Below, piece by piece: positions 1 to 8,156 of a stretch of 33,960 nucleotides of DNA (positions are counted from its first letter, which is position 1; each line of letters opens with the position of its first letter). The notes beneath the pieces were generated by a model that saw only the letters and a program-made list of their open reading frames with translations, was not told the origin of the DNA and made no database searches. The stretch is from Rickettsia endosymbiont of Oxypoda opaca. Lineage in GTDB: Bacteria > Pseudomonadota > Alphaproteobacteria > Rickettsiales > Rickettsiaceae. A program made the position numbers and the translations under genes. The stretch lies in contig JAJIYK010000083.1 of assembly GCA_020881235.1 (NCBI GenBank), positions 1 to 33,960 on the forward strand. The letters are read 5' to 3'.

Positions 1-129
1 GGCTACGACCACGGAATCCAGTCTATAATGTCATAAAAAGACTCTAAAATAAGCCTAATACTGCTTTATTTTTCTGGATGCCGTGATCAAGTCACGGCAT
101 GACACAGCCTTTTCTTTAACGTTCGTACA
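1..129. repeat. Partial type-B palindromic element with GTACGAACGTT terminus
   Basis: The window opens inside a repeat that ends at 119-129 with AACGTTCGTACA. It is the reverse complement of the complete copy at 16357-16529, with only a handful of differences over about 125 bp. Its outer ~45 bp lie beyond the window edge. It contains a hairpin half-unit at 77-113 (CTGGATGCCGTG...CATGACAC). It appears to interrupt a type-A element whose remaining part follows at 130-270. Confidence 0.8.
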
Positions 130-300
130 GCAGTGGGCTTGACCACGGTATCCAGAAAAAACCTTAATAAAAAGACTGGATGCCGTGGTCAAGCCACGGC
201 ATGACACCATACGCTTTGCAAAAATTCGATCCATGCAACAACGCCCAGTCGCTCGCAATGACGTTTGGGGCATCCATGCAACAACGCCCTAAACCGATCG
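130..300. repeat. Type-A palindromic element (right part) plus extra terminal copy
   Basis: This is the remainder of a type-A RPE. GGCTTGACCACGG and a CCAG...CTGG centre are followed by GCCGTGGTCAAGCCACGGC and the terminal motif CCATGCAACAACGCC near 233-248. A second terminal motif, CCATGCAACAACGCC, lies at about 273-288 after a short type-C piece (CTCGCAATGACG). The left arm is cut by the type-B element at 1-129. No gene is visible in 1-308. Confidence 0.75.
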
Positions 301-308
301 AGATGATG

Positions 309-1898
309 CTATACTGAAATATCTTTCCACGGGGTTATTTCTCTATATTGCCAGTAATTTTTTACATTTTCACTTAATTTATCTCGGTTAGTTTTCCATA
401 ATTCTTGTATTTTAGGAGTCCACGGCTTCGGACCTGCATAATGTGCTATAAAATACGAAAAATAAGGATTTACATCATCAAAATAAGTAGAAAAATTCCA
501 CCTTATTGACAAAGGATAAATATAATTACAAAATGCTACATTAAATAAATCTTGATCAGGAAAAGGAAAATTACATTCTGAGCCATTTAAAGTTTTTGAT
601 AAAAAAGCACCGGCTTTTTTCTTTTTCATATTTTCTAAGTTAAAAAATATTACTCCACTGTTTTTATAAGAATTAATCATATTTTTATGACATTTAAGAT
701 TAATATTACTTTTACAATGAACTAAACTTAAATCCATAACTCCGGCAGCAATATAATTATCCATATCTATTTTTTTTAGAGAATTTAAGTCATGCAACAC
801 TATTATATCGGCATCAAGATATAATATAGAAGCTAAATCCGGAAAAATTTGATCAAGATACAAACGGTAAATTACCAGCAACGGCCAATTAGAGGGAAAT
901 TTCACCTTCTTTTGTATCAAATCTTTAGTTATTAAGTTCTCCGGAAAATTAATAAAATCTATTGAATAATTTTTTATGTATTGCATAGCCGATAATTTTG
1001 CTTTTGATTCTGTAGAAACCTGATAGTTAGGATTCATAACTATATGAAATCTATAAAAACTATCTAAATCCGAATTAAGTAGAGCAGAGGCAATAACCAC
1101 GCCTGCATGAGATGCAAATTTATCATTAATAATTAATGCTATATCAAGAATGTTACCTTGTTTAATTTTTGTGATTTTAATAGTTTTTTGTAATTCTTCC
1201 ATAGCAAGCATATAATTAGGATCAGGAATTTCCTCATTAAACGATGATCTGCCGAATAAATGAATTAAGCTAAGCCTATATAAACATTTTGCCGTAAGAG
1301 GCGGAATATCAAGCGAAATCAGACTATTTAAAAAAGGAATTTCATCTTTTGCATAACCTGTATAATATTTTGTAAAATCAAGGTCGCTTGCTAAACCTAA
1401 TAACTCTTTTACTTCTTTTTCATATCCTTTAACGATTAGTTTTACTAAATTAATTGCTCCCCTTTCCGTATAAATAACGTCTAAACCGTAACTACCGTTT
1501 TTTATGGCTTTATATATCTCTACTGAGGTAGAATTTTCATTTGCATATAAACGAAGTAAACAGTCATATCCTTTGGCTACTTCTAGCCTGTCTATTCCGT
1601 CTTCTACATGAAAAGAACATATCTTTTCTAGCTTTTCTTTATCTTGCTTACTTAAAGTTTTATTGCCTAATTGCTCAAGAGAAAAATCAAAATTTAGTTG
1701 ATTTTCACGGATAAGGCTATAAAATTTTATATAACTATAGCTAGTAATATCCCGTGCATGATTAAAATCTCGATATATTTTAATATTACTTACGAAGAAA
1801 CCAACTACTATTATTATTAAAATAAACACTGTTACTAATAATAGCAGAGTAAGGAATTTATAATTAAAAATTTTTTTAAGGCTTATAATTAGGCTCAT
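309..1898 (-). CDS. Membrane-anchored family-8 glycosyltransferase
   Basis: This is probably a GT8-type glycosyltransferase (LPS galactosyl/glucosyltransferase fold) that builds surface polysaccharide or modifies a glycan. The C-terminal ~270 residues carry the GT8 pattern: an ILDIALIINDKFASHAG start, then YLDADIIVLHDL with the metal-binding DxD at 362-364, and a late HYAGPKPW motif like the HxxGxxKPW signature. The N-terminus has a basic stretch and one long transmembrane segment (about residues 17-40), so the enzyme is likely tethered to the inner membrane. The ~200 residues between are helical, lack a recognised domain, and make the protein longer than a bare GT8 enzyme. I chose the ATG at 1898 because it starts just before the basic and transmembrane signal; an ATG at 1934 would add 12 residues. 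It is divergent from the AmpG gene. Confidence 0.8.
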   Translation of the reverse strand: MSLIISLKKIFNYKFLTLLLLVTVFILIIIVVGFFVSNIKIYRDFNHARDITSYSYIKFYSLIRENQLNFDFSLEQLGNKTLSKQDKEKLEKICSFHVEDGIDRLEVAKGYDCLLRLYANENSTSVEIYKAIKNGSYGLDVIYTERGAINLVKLIVKGYEKEVKELLGLASDLDFTKYYTGYAKDEIPFLNSLISLDIPPLTAKCLYRLSLIHLFGRSSFNEEIPDPNYMLAMEELQKTIKITKIKQGNILDIALIINDKFASHAGVVIASALLNSDLDSFYRFHIVMNPNYQVSTESKAKLSAMQYIKNYSIDFINFPENLITKDLIQKKVKFPSNWPLLVIYRLYLDQIFPDLASILYLDADIIVLHDLNSLKKIDMDNYIAAGVMDLSLVHCKSNINLKCHKNMINSYKNSGVIFFNLENMKKKKAGAFLSKTLNGSECNFPFPDQDLFNVAFCNYIYPLSIRWNFSTYFDDVNPYFSYFIAHYAGPKPWTPKIQELWKTNRDKLSENVKNYWQYREITPWKDISV

Positions 1899-2014
1899 CA
1901 AAATATTTTCATAATAAAAAATAAAATATAGCAACTAATAAATAATAAAGCAATCTTCTTGCCCTGGTAACTTTATTATTATATTGTGACTTTTTTTATA
2001 TATCTAATTTATTT

Positions 2015-3271
2015 ATGCTAAGCAATTCTCGATTATTCATTGCCTGGTTATTTGGTTTTATCAGCGGTTTTGCACTAATGATTAGCTGTAATACTTTGAA
2101 TTATTGGCTTGCTAAAGAAAAGATTGATTTACAAACCATCGGTATATTTTCTTTTATACTCCTGCCTTATTCTATTAATTTTCTATGGGCACCGATTTTT
2201 GATACCGTAAAGCTTGGGCGACTAAATAAAATATTCGGTCATAGGCTATCCTGGCTTTTCCTTATCGGTATTTTTTTAGCATTTGTTATTTTTGCTTTAA
2301 GCTTTTTAAATCCTACTAAGGATTTATGGTTATTTGCCTTAGTAGCATTAATTATTTCCTTTTTAAGTTCAGCACAAGACACTATTTTAAGTGCATTCAG
2401 AACGGAAATAATAACAAAAGAAGCTCAAGGAACCGCCTCGGGAATATATATATTCGGCTATCGATTCGGTATGCTACTTTCCGGCTTCGGTGCTATATAT
2501 TTATCTAGTTATTTAACACTCGGCGAAATATATAAAATTTTTGCTATATTAGTACCGATTTATTTGATCCTGCTGTTTTTCTCTATTAAATGCTTTAATA
2601 TTGTAGCAAATAATATTTCTTTTCCTTCAACAACAAATTACCCTAATAATTACTCTAATAATATTTATAATTTTCTATCCGACATATTAAAACCTATCGG
2701 CTCATTTTCTTTTATTACTTTAATAATAATTTTTCTAATTTTATATAGATTACCCGATAATTTTATTAACGTTATGCTCAATCCGTTTTTATTCCATATT
2801 GGTTATAATGCGATTGAGATAGCTAGCCTTAGCAAATTTCTAGGAATAATGGGGGCTATAATCGGGGGATTAATAGCAAGTTTCATAATGAAAAAAAAGA
2901 ATATCTTAGATAGTATATTTCTATTCGGTGTTATTCACTCGCTGGCACATATTTTGTTTATTGCATTAGAAATATACGGCAAAAATTTTTCCCTATTATT
3001 TATCACGATAGCAATAGAAAGTATCACGGGCGGTATGGCAATGGCGGCATATATTGCGTTTATTTCTTCGCTTTGCCACGGTAAGTTTAGAGCTACCCAA
3101 TATTCTTTTTTCTCATCGATGATGGGATTCTCAAGAGCAGTTTTTCCGACTATTTCAGGTTATGTAGTAGTAAATTTCGGTTGGCAAAATTTCTTTGCTT
3201 TTACAACTATTATTACTATTCCATCTTTACTAATCGCCTTAAAAATAAAAAACCGATTTTTGCGAAAATAG
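2015..3271 (+). CDS. ampG: AmpG-type muropeptide permease (MFS)
   Basis: This 418-residue polytopic protein of the major facilitator superfamily resembles the AmpG muropeptide:proton symporters that occur as several paralogues in Rickettsia. The family imports anhydro-muropeptides released from peptidoglycan for recycling. About 12-14 hydrophobic segments run the full length. Family-like features are the N-terminal LPYSINFLWAPIFD segment, the early FRTEIITKEAQGTASGIYIFGYRFGMLLSG region and a late FSSMMGFSRAVFPTISGYVV segment. The start ATG at 2015 lies 116 bp from the divergent glycosyltransferase. A related recycling gene, ldcA, is further along the window. Assignment to AmpG is by family resemblance; another MFS substrate cannot be excluded. 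Confidence 0.8.
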   Translation: MLSNSRLFIAWLFGFISGFALMISCNTLNYWLAKEKIDLQTIGIFSFILLPYSINFLWAPIFDTVKLGRLNKIFGHRLSWLFLIGIFLAFVIFALSFLNPTKDLWLFALVALIISFLSSAQDTILSAFRTEIITKEAQGTASGIYIFGYRFGMLLSGFGAIYLSSYLTLGEIYKIFAILVPIYLILLFFSIKCFNIVANNISFPSTTNYPNNYSNNIYNFLSDILKPIGSFSFITLIIIFLILYRLPDNFINVMLNPFLFHIGYNAIEIASLSKFLGIMGAIIGGLIASFIMKKKNILDSIFLFGVIHSLAHILFIALEIYGKNFSLLFITIAIESITGGMAMAAYIAFISSLCHGKFRATQYSFFSSMMGFSRAVFPTISGYVVVNFGWQNFFAFTTIITIPSLLIALKIKNRFLRK

Positions 3272-3280
3272 ACCTCTTGC

Positions 3281-3296
3281 ATACTTATATAAGTAT
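3281..3296. promoter_or_regulatory. 16-bp perfect palindrome, candidate antitoxin operator
   Basis: ATACTTATATAAGTAT is a perfect inverted repeat ending 36 bp before the antitoxin ATG at 3333. An AT-rich palindrome follows directly at about 3296-3311. Phd/YefM antitoxins bind palindromes in their own promoters, so this is a natural operator candidate. The extreme AT content means chance symmetry is possible. Confidence 0.4.
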
Positions 3297-3332
3297 ATAT
3301 ATAATTATATATTAACCTAATTACATATGTTT

Positions 3333-3575
3333 ATGGACGTTATAAATTATTCAGAGTTCCGTAGTAATCTTGCAAAAATTTTAGATAAAGTAAATGATGA
3401 TCATACTCCTGTAACTATAACTCGGCAAAAGGGAAAGCCTGCAGTAATAATATCTTTAGAGGATTTTAAATCATACGAAGAAACCGCTTATTTAATGGCA
3501 AGCCCTAAAAATGCTAAGTGTTTAAACCAATCTATAAGAGAAATAGAGCAAGGTAAAATTATAAGAGAAGCTTAA
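3333..3575 (+). CDS. Orphan YefM/Phd-family antitoxin
   Basis: This is a small antitoxin of the Phd/YefM family, which binds DNA through its N-terminal half and neutralises a YoeB/RelE-type toxin through its C-terminal half. The sequence follows YefM closely: MDVINYSEFRSNLAKIL, then TITRQKGKPAVIISLEDF, then EETAYLMASPKNAKCL. It is 80 residues from the ATG at 3333, matching the E. coli YefM start; an ATG at 3327 would add two residues. No toxin gene lies on either side. A palindromic repeat starts directly after the stop codon, where yoeB would be expected. It may be a relic, or act on a toxin encoded elsewhere. Confidence 0.85.
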   Translation: MDVINYSEFRSNLAKILDKVNDDHTPVTITRQKGKPAVIISLEDFKSYEETAYLMASPKNAKCLNQSIREIEQGKIIREA

Positions 3576-3584
3576 CACCAACCT

Positions 3585-3775
3585 CGTCATTGCGAGGAGG
3601 CATTGGCATTGTTGCATGGATCGAAAAATGGCTTCAATGTCATACCGTGGCTTGACCACGGTATCCAGAAAAAAACTTAATAAAAAGACTGGATGCCGTG
3701 ATCAAGGAACTAGAATGACACCGTACGCTTTGCAAAAACTCTATCCATACAACAACGCTGAACTAGAATGACAAT
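3585..3775. repeat. Degenerate type-A palindromic element
   Basis: The element is framed by TTGTTGCATGGATCG near 3609 and ATCCATACAACAACGC near 3743-3759. Inside, CATACCGTGGCTTGACCACG is followed by a spacer and CTGGATGCCGTGATCAAGGA, where the right arm breaks down. A short type-C piece (CGTCATTGCGAGGAGG) precedes it. It begins just after the antitoxin stop codon and lies between that gene and the 3' end of recG. Confidence 0.75.
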
Positions 3776-3782
3776 ATAGTAC

Positions 3783-6074
3783 TCAATTCAATTCGCTTAA
3801 TTCAGCTCTTGCAAATAATTTAATTTGAAAATTAACAAAATCGTAATTAACGCTAGGGTTTGCAGCAGTAAATTTGTTCGCCTTGATTAATAAATCTAGA
3901 TCACGTGCTAAATCGGCAAAGAAAAACTGTATTTCTCCGCTTTGCTTCATGCCTAGAATCTCACCGCCGCCACGAAGTTTTAAGTCCTGTTCCGCTATAT
4001 AAAAGCCGTCATTAGTTGACTTCATTATTTCAAATCTCTTGCGTGCTACGTTACTTAATCTTTTTGGATTATATAATAATATACAGTAAGAGGGGGCTGA
4101 TCCCCGCCCTACTCTTCCCCTTAATTGATGAAGCTGGGCTAAACCGAATTGCTCGGCGTTTTCTATAATAATTAAAGTGGCTTCCGGTACGTCAATGCCT
4201 ACTTCGATAACGGTAGTTGCCACTAATAATTTAATTTGCCCTTCCTTGAATTGCCTCATTACTGCATCTTTTTGGTCATTTTTCATTTTACCGTGAATAA
4301 TACCCCCTATTTTGGGATATACTAAATCAATAGCGGCAAAACGACTCATTACGTCGGTAAGCGGGATAATATTTTCTGCTATTTTAAGTTCTTTATCGTT
4401 TTGATCAATTAAAGGACATATCCAGTAAATTCTTTCGCCTAGGGTGAGTTTTTTATTTAATACTTCTATGATATTTTCTATTCTACTAAAAGGCATAACA
4501 TTAGTGGTAATAGCTAGACGATTTTTGGGCTTGCTAGTTAATTTTGAGATAGCCATATCACCGAAGACCGTCAACGCAAGGCTTCGAGGAATCGGCGTTG
4601 CCGTCATAACTAACACGTCGGGATTTGCTCCTTTATTTATTAGATTCAAACGCTGTTGCACCCCGAACTTATGTTGTTCGTCTATAACGATATAGCCAAG
4701 ATTTTTAAAATTTACTTTTTCTTGAAATAAAGCATGCGTACCTATTAATATGTCAATCTCACCGTTTTCAAGCTGAGACATAACATTTTTTCTGGCAATA
4801 CCTAATATTTTACCGGTCAAAAGAGCAACTTTTATATCGGTATTTTTTAAAGCTTTAACAAAAAACTCATAATGCTGATTAGCAAGCAAATCCGTTGGTG
4901 CCATAAGCGTTGCTTGAAACTTTGCTCCTACCGCATTTACGATAGTAAGCAGAGCTACTAAGGTTTTACCCGATCCGACGTCGCCTTGTAACAGTCTCAT
5001 CATTTCAAATGAAGAACTTTGATCTTGCTCTATTTCTGCGATAACTTTTTGTTGCCCTTCTGTTAACTCAAACCCTAATTCATTTAATACGGATTGCTGT
5101 ATAACTGTAGCTTTGCTAAAATTATTGCCACGCTTTAACTGAATTTGTTTGCGGATATTATAGAGAGATATTTGATTAGCGATAAGCTCCTTAGCGGCTA
5201 AGCGTTTTATAGATAACTCACCCGTCATGGCGAGGTGCTCTTTAGCACCGTGGCCATCCAGAAAATAATAATTTTCACAGCATTTTTTGCTATTTTTTCT
5301 CTGGATTGCCACGTCGGGACTACGTCCCTCCTCGCAATGACGAAGTGGGTTAGTATATCCTGAAATAAATTCAGTATGACTAGAAGCGTTTTCTAGATTC
5401 CCGCTTTCGCTGGAATGACATAATGAAGCGTAGGAATGACATATTGAGGCATCATAGGGATATTGAAAATGAAGGATTTTTAAATCGGTCAATAATGATT
5501 CTATATATTCCATTACTTCTTTATTAGCTCCTAGCTTTAACTTATTATATTTCTCTTCAAATATATCAATTAGCTTTAAGATGTAAGAATAAATTTGTTT
5601 GTTGTTAATCCCGAACGTTAAGGGATAAATCGGTTCTATTGCACCTGCAAATTTAGGATTATAAATAAATTCCGGATGGGAAATTTGCACATAATGATCG
5701 AAAAACTGTACCTTACCGCTAATCGTGTGAGTAGTACCGACTTTTAATTTATTAAAAATGAAAGGCGGTAATTTATGAAAAAATACCATTAATAAAGAAC
5801 CGGTATCATTAGCTGCCGTAATCTTTAACGGCTGATGTTTTTTTATCGGTAAAAATATTTTTTCGATTGTTACCTTAGTTTGAATTAACTGCCCTTCTTT
5901 CACCTCGTATAAATTCGGCGATATTATTTTTACCTGCCATGAAATCGGACGATAAAATAATAAATCACGCACGGTTATTATACCGAGCCTTTTGAGACCT
6001 TGAGATATATTTTCACTAAGGTTAAGCAGTGAGCCGACTGAAACAAATAAAAATTTTTCTATATTGATTAACAT
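3783..6074 (-). CDS. recG: ATP-dependent DNA helicase RecG with repeat-derived insert
   Basis: RecG remodels stalled replication forks and branch-migrates Holliday junctions. Motifs are complete: wedge/OB region in the first ~200 residues, Walker A GDVGSGKT at 364-371, DEQH box at 465-468, TATPIPRS, and the C-terminal helicase motifs ATTVIEVGIDVPEA and QLRGRVGRG. From the ATG at 6074 the protein has 763 residues. About 78 of these (residues ~207-284) are encoded by palindromic repeat sequence inserted in frame, leaving a RecG of normal size (~685). I preferred 6074 over the upstream ATG at 6182 because the extra 36 residues have no family counterpart that I recognise. The insert falls between the wedge domain and the helicase core, presumably in a surface linker, so activity may be kept. 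Confidence 0.92.
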   Translation of the reverse strand: MLINIEKFLFVSVGSLLNLSENISQGLKRLGIITVRDLLFYRPISWQVKIISPNLYEVKEGQLIQTKVTIEKIFLPIKKHQPLKITAANDTGSLLMVFFHKLPPFIFNKLKVGTTHTISGKVQFFDHYVQISHPEFIYNPKFAGAIEPIYPLTFGINNKQIYSYILKLIDIFEEKYNKLKLGANKEVMEYIESLLTDLKILHFQYPYDASICHSYASLCHSSESGNLENASSHTEFISGYTNPLRHCEEGRSPDVAIQRKNSKKCCENYYFLDGHGAKEHLAMTGELSIKRLAAKELIANQISLYNIRKQIQLKRGNNFSKATVIQQSVLNELGFELTEGQQKVIAEIEQDQSSSFEMMRLLQGDVGSGKTLVALLTIVNAVGAKFQATLMAPTDLLANQHYEFFVKALKNTDIKVALLTGKILGIARKNVMSQLENGEIDILIGTHALFQEKVNFKNLGYIVIDEQHKFGVQQRLNLINKGANPDVLVMTATPIPRSLALTVFGDMAISKLTSKPKNRLAITTNVMPFSRIENIIEVLNKKLTLGERIYWICPLIDQNDKELKIAENIIPLTDVMSRFAAIDLVYPKIGGIIHGKMKNDQKDAVMRQFKEGQIKLLVATTVIEVGIDVPEATLIIIENAEQFGLAQLHQLRGRVGRGSAPSYCILLYNPKRLSNVARKRFEIMKSTNDGFYIAEQDLKLRGGGEILGMKQSGEIQFFFADLARDLDLLIKANKFTAANPSVNYDFVNFQIKLFARAELSELN
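5222..5455. repeat. Composite RPE inserted in frame within recG
   Basis: About 234 bp inside recG are made of repeat units. They include a type-C pair (CGTCATGGCGAGG...GGCCATCCAG and CTGGATTGCCACGTC...CTCGCAATGACG), a type-E fragment (CCTGAAATAAATTCAG) and a type-D fragment (ATTCCCGCTTTCGCTGGAATGACA). The segment keeps the recG frame open and encodes the residues RHCEEGRSPDVAIQ and HTEFISG, which are typical of RPE-derived peptides. Confidence 0.85.
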
Positions 6075-6293
6075 AATTCTCAAACAACTTCTTATAAACT
6101 TAAGATACGAATATACTATACTCAAATGATTTGAAGAATTAAATTTTATATTGAATTTTATTTTGATGGGGAATGTACGCAACCTATATTTATGAGTACA
6201 CGAAATTACTGCAAAAATCTTATTAATTTTCGTATAAAAATACCTTAAAATATAAATATATTTTAATTTTGTTCACAGAAGCTAGCTAAATAC

Positions 6294-6322
6294 TTGACAT
6301 CCAGGGTATCGATCTTTAAATT
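6294..6322 (+). promoter_or_regulatory. Candidate promoter of scoAB
   Basis: A perfect -35 hexamer TTGACA at 6294-6299 is followed 16-17 bp later by a weak -10 (TTAAAT/TAAATT, 6316-6322). It is the best sigma-70-like match in the 520-bp gap before scoA. A palindromic element lies between it and the gene, so the leader RNA would contain a large hairpin. The weak -10 keeps confidence low. Confidence 0.35.
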
Positions 6323-6361
6323 TGTTTATATTCAGAGGGTGCGAATTTAAGGAATAATACC

Positions 6362-6525
6362 AGCGTTGTTGTGTGGCTCGAATTTTTGCAAAGCACTCGG
6401 GTGTCATGCCGTGGCTTGACCACGGCATCCAGTCTTTTTATTAAGATTTTTTCTGGATGCCGTGGTCAAGCCACGGCATGACACCGTACTTGTTATACCA
6501 TAATTATGAGCCACGCAACAACGCC
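6362..6525. repeat. Complete type-A palindromic element, the cleanest copy
   Basis: Perfect 32-bp inverted arms (6401-6432 and 6453-6484) flank a 20-bp T-rich spacer. Each arm is itself a hairpin (TGCCGTGG-CTTGA-CCACGGCA). Outside the core an imperfect second inverted repeat frames the element: GCGTTGTTGTGTGGCTC at 6363-6379 and GAGCCACGCAACAACGCC at 6508-6525. The rest of the gap between recG and scoA shows no coding signal. Confidence 0.9.
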
Positions 6526-6598
6526 TACAGCGGTGAGCCATGAGGGTTTTAGAAATAATTTTGATGCACACAAACAACTTTTAAATTAATTACAATTT

Positions 6599-7297
6599 AT
6601 GAATAAAATTTATCCATCTTCTGAGTTAGCTCTAGAAGGTTTGCTTTACGACGGTATGACGATTATGGCAGGCGGCTTTGGTCTTTGCGGTATTCCGGAA
6701 AATTTGATAAATGCGTTACTTAAAAGCAAAGTGCAGAATTTAACCGTTATTAGTAATAATTGCGGGGTGGATAATTTCGGTCTTGGGTTGTTACTCCAAA
6801 CTAGACAGATAAAAAAAATGATTTCCTCGTATGTCGGCGAGAATAAAATTTTTGAACAACAATATTTAGATAAGACGCTAGAGCTTGAACTTAACCCGCA
6901 AGGAACTTTAGCCGAAAGGATTAGAGCCGGCGGCAACGGTATTCCGGCTTTTTACACCAAAACCGGTACCGGGACAATAGTAGAAGAAAACAAAAAAGTA
7001 GGTGAGTTTAACGGTGAAAAATACCTGATGGAAACCGCACTTTTTGCCGACCTTGCTATTATTAAAGGCTTTAAAGCCGATAAAAGCGGCAACGTAATAT
7101 ACAATAAAACGGCAAGAAATTTTAACCCTATAATGGCAGGAGCGGCTAAAGTCACTGTTTGTGAAGTAGAAGAAATAGTTGAAATAGGCGAACTCGATCC
7201 CAATAATATTCATACCCCCAATATTTTCATACAGAGATTGGTTTTAGGAGAAAAATATGAGAAGCGTATAGAACAATTAATAACTCGATCAAAATAG
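6599..7297 (+). CDS. scoA: Succinyl-CoA:3-ketoacid CoA transferase subunit A
   Basis: This is the alpha subunit of the heterodimeric family-I CoA transferase (ScoAB/AtoDA), which moves CoA between succinyl-CoA and acetoacetate in the cytoplasm and links ketone bodies to the TCA cycle. The 232-residue length is usual. Conserved parts are the glycine-rich [13 protein letters not shown] near the N-terminus, [33 protein letters not shown], and the C-terminal [19 protein letters not shown]. Subunit B follows after 8 bp, so the two are surely co-transcribed. The start at 6599 places the family N-terminus correctly. Confidence 0.93.
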   Translation: MNKIYPSSELALEGLLYDGMTIMAGGFGLCGIPENLINALLKSKVQNLTVISNNCGVDNFGLGLLLQTRQIKKMISSYVGENKIFEQQYLDKTLELELNPQGTLAERIRAGGNGIPAFYTKTGTGTIVEENKKVGEFNGEKYLMETALFADLAIIKGFKADKSGNVIYNKTARNFNPIMAGAAKVTVCEVEEIVEIGELDPNNIHTPNIFIQRLVLGEKYEKRIEQLITRSK

Positions 7298-7305
7298 GGT
7301 TAAAA

Positions 7306-7944
7306 ATGGCTTGGAGTAAAGAACAAATTTATCAAATAACCGCTGAACTTGAACTTAAAGATGGCTTATATGTTAATCTTGGAATAGGAATGCCGACCTA
7401 CGTCGCCAACTATATTCCTAAAGGGGTAAATGTCGTATTTCAAAGCGAAAACGGCATGCTAGGTATGGGACCGTTTCCTTTGCCCGGTGAAGAAGACCCT
7501 GACTTAATTAATGCCGGCAAACAAACTATTACCGAACTAGCAGAAAGTAGTTATTTCGACAGTAGCTTTTCATTCGGCATGATTAGAGGCTCCCACATTG
7601 ATTTAACTATTTTGGGAGCAATGCAAGTGTCACAAAAAGGCGATCTTGCTAACTGGACTATACCGGACAAAATGGTAAAAGGCATGGGCGGTGCTATGGA
7701 TTTAGTGGCTAATACCAAAAGGGTCGTCGTGATAATGGAGCATACGGCAAGAGACGGCGGCATTAAATTACTAAAAGAATGTAGTTTTCCTTTGACAGGT
7801 GTCAAGGTAGTTAGCAGAGTAATAACCGACCTTGGAATTTTTGATATTGATAAAGATGAAATGTTACTAACCACAATAGCACCGGATGTAACGCTCGACG
7901 AGATTAAAGCAAAAACCGAAGCAGAATTTAAAGTAGCGCTATAA
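7306..7944 (+). CDS. scoB: Succinyl-CoA:3-ketoacid CoA transferase subunit B
   Basis: This is the beta subunit, which carries the catalytic glutamate that forms the enzyme-CoA thioester. The active-site stretch VVFQSENGMLGMGP is present, with the glutamate at residue 48, and VNLGIGMPT and MGGAMDLV are also conserved. At 212 residues it is complete. GGGTT lies upstream of the ATG at a normal distance. It is the second gene of the scoAB operon and is followed within 10 bp by repeat sequence, whose hairpin may serve as the end of the transcript. Confidence 0.93.
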   Translation: MAWSKEQIYQITAELELKDGLYVNLGIGMPTYVANYIPKGVNVVFQSENGMLGMGPFPLPGEEDPDLINAGKQTITELAESSYFDSSFSFGMIRGSHIDLTILGAMQVSQKGDLANWTIPDKMVKGMGGAMDLVANTKRVVVIMEHTARDGGIKLLKECSFPLTGVKVVSRVITDLGIFDIDKDEMLLTTIAPDVTLDEIKAKTEAEFKVAL

Positions 7945-7952
7945 ACCTTGAC

Positions 7953-8128
7953 TACGTCATTGCGAAGCCACAAAGGTGTTATTGCGTGGCTCGAATTTTT
8001 GCAAAGTGTACGGTGTCATGCCGTGACTTGATCACGGCATCCAGTCTTTTTATTAAGGTTTTTTCTGGATACCGTGGGCAAGCCACGGTATGACATTGAA
8101 GCCATTTTTAGAGACGTGCAACAACGCT
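7953..8128. repeat. Type-A palindromic element after scoB
   Basis: The frame motif is ATTGCGTGGCTCG (7981-7993) and the terminal relic is GTGCAACAACGCT (8116-8128). The core arms are GTGTCATGCCGTGACTTGAT... and ...CAAGCCACGGTATGACA, with a centre CCAG-N20-CTGG. The arms are not perfectly complementary because each has its own substitutions. About 120 bp match the copy at 33806-33935 with very few differences. It lies between convergent genes scoB and 8157-9035. Confidence 0.85.
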
Positions 8129-8156
8129 AGCATTTAAATATCTCTCCAACCTCCCT

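Noticed and set aside
55..273. 72-residue open frame on the minus strand
   Set aside because: It lies wholly within palindromic repeats; such frames recur in every copy and carry RPE-type peptides.
6075..6182. Extended recG start at 6182
   Set aside because: The extra 36 residues are basic and AT-biased without family counterpart, and a better-fitting ATG exists at 6074.
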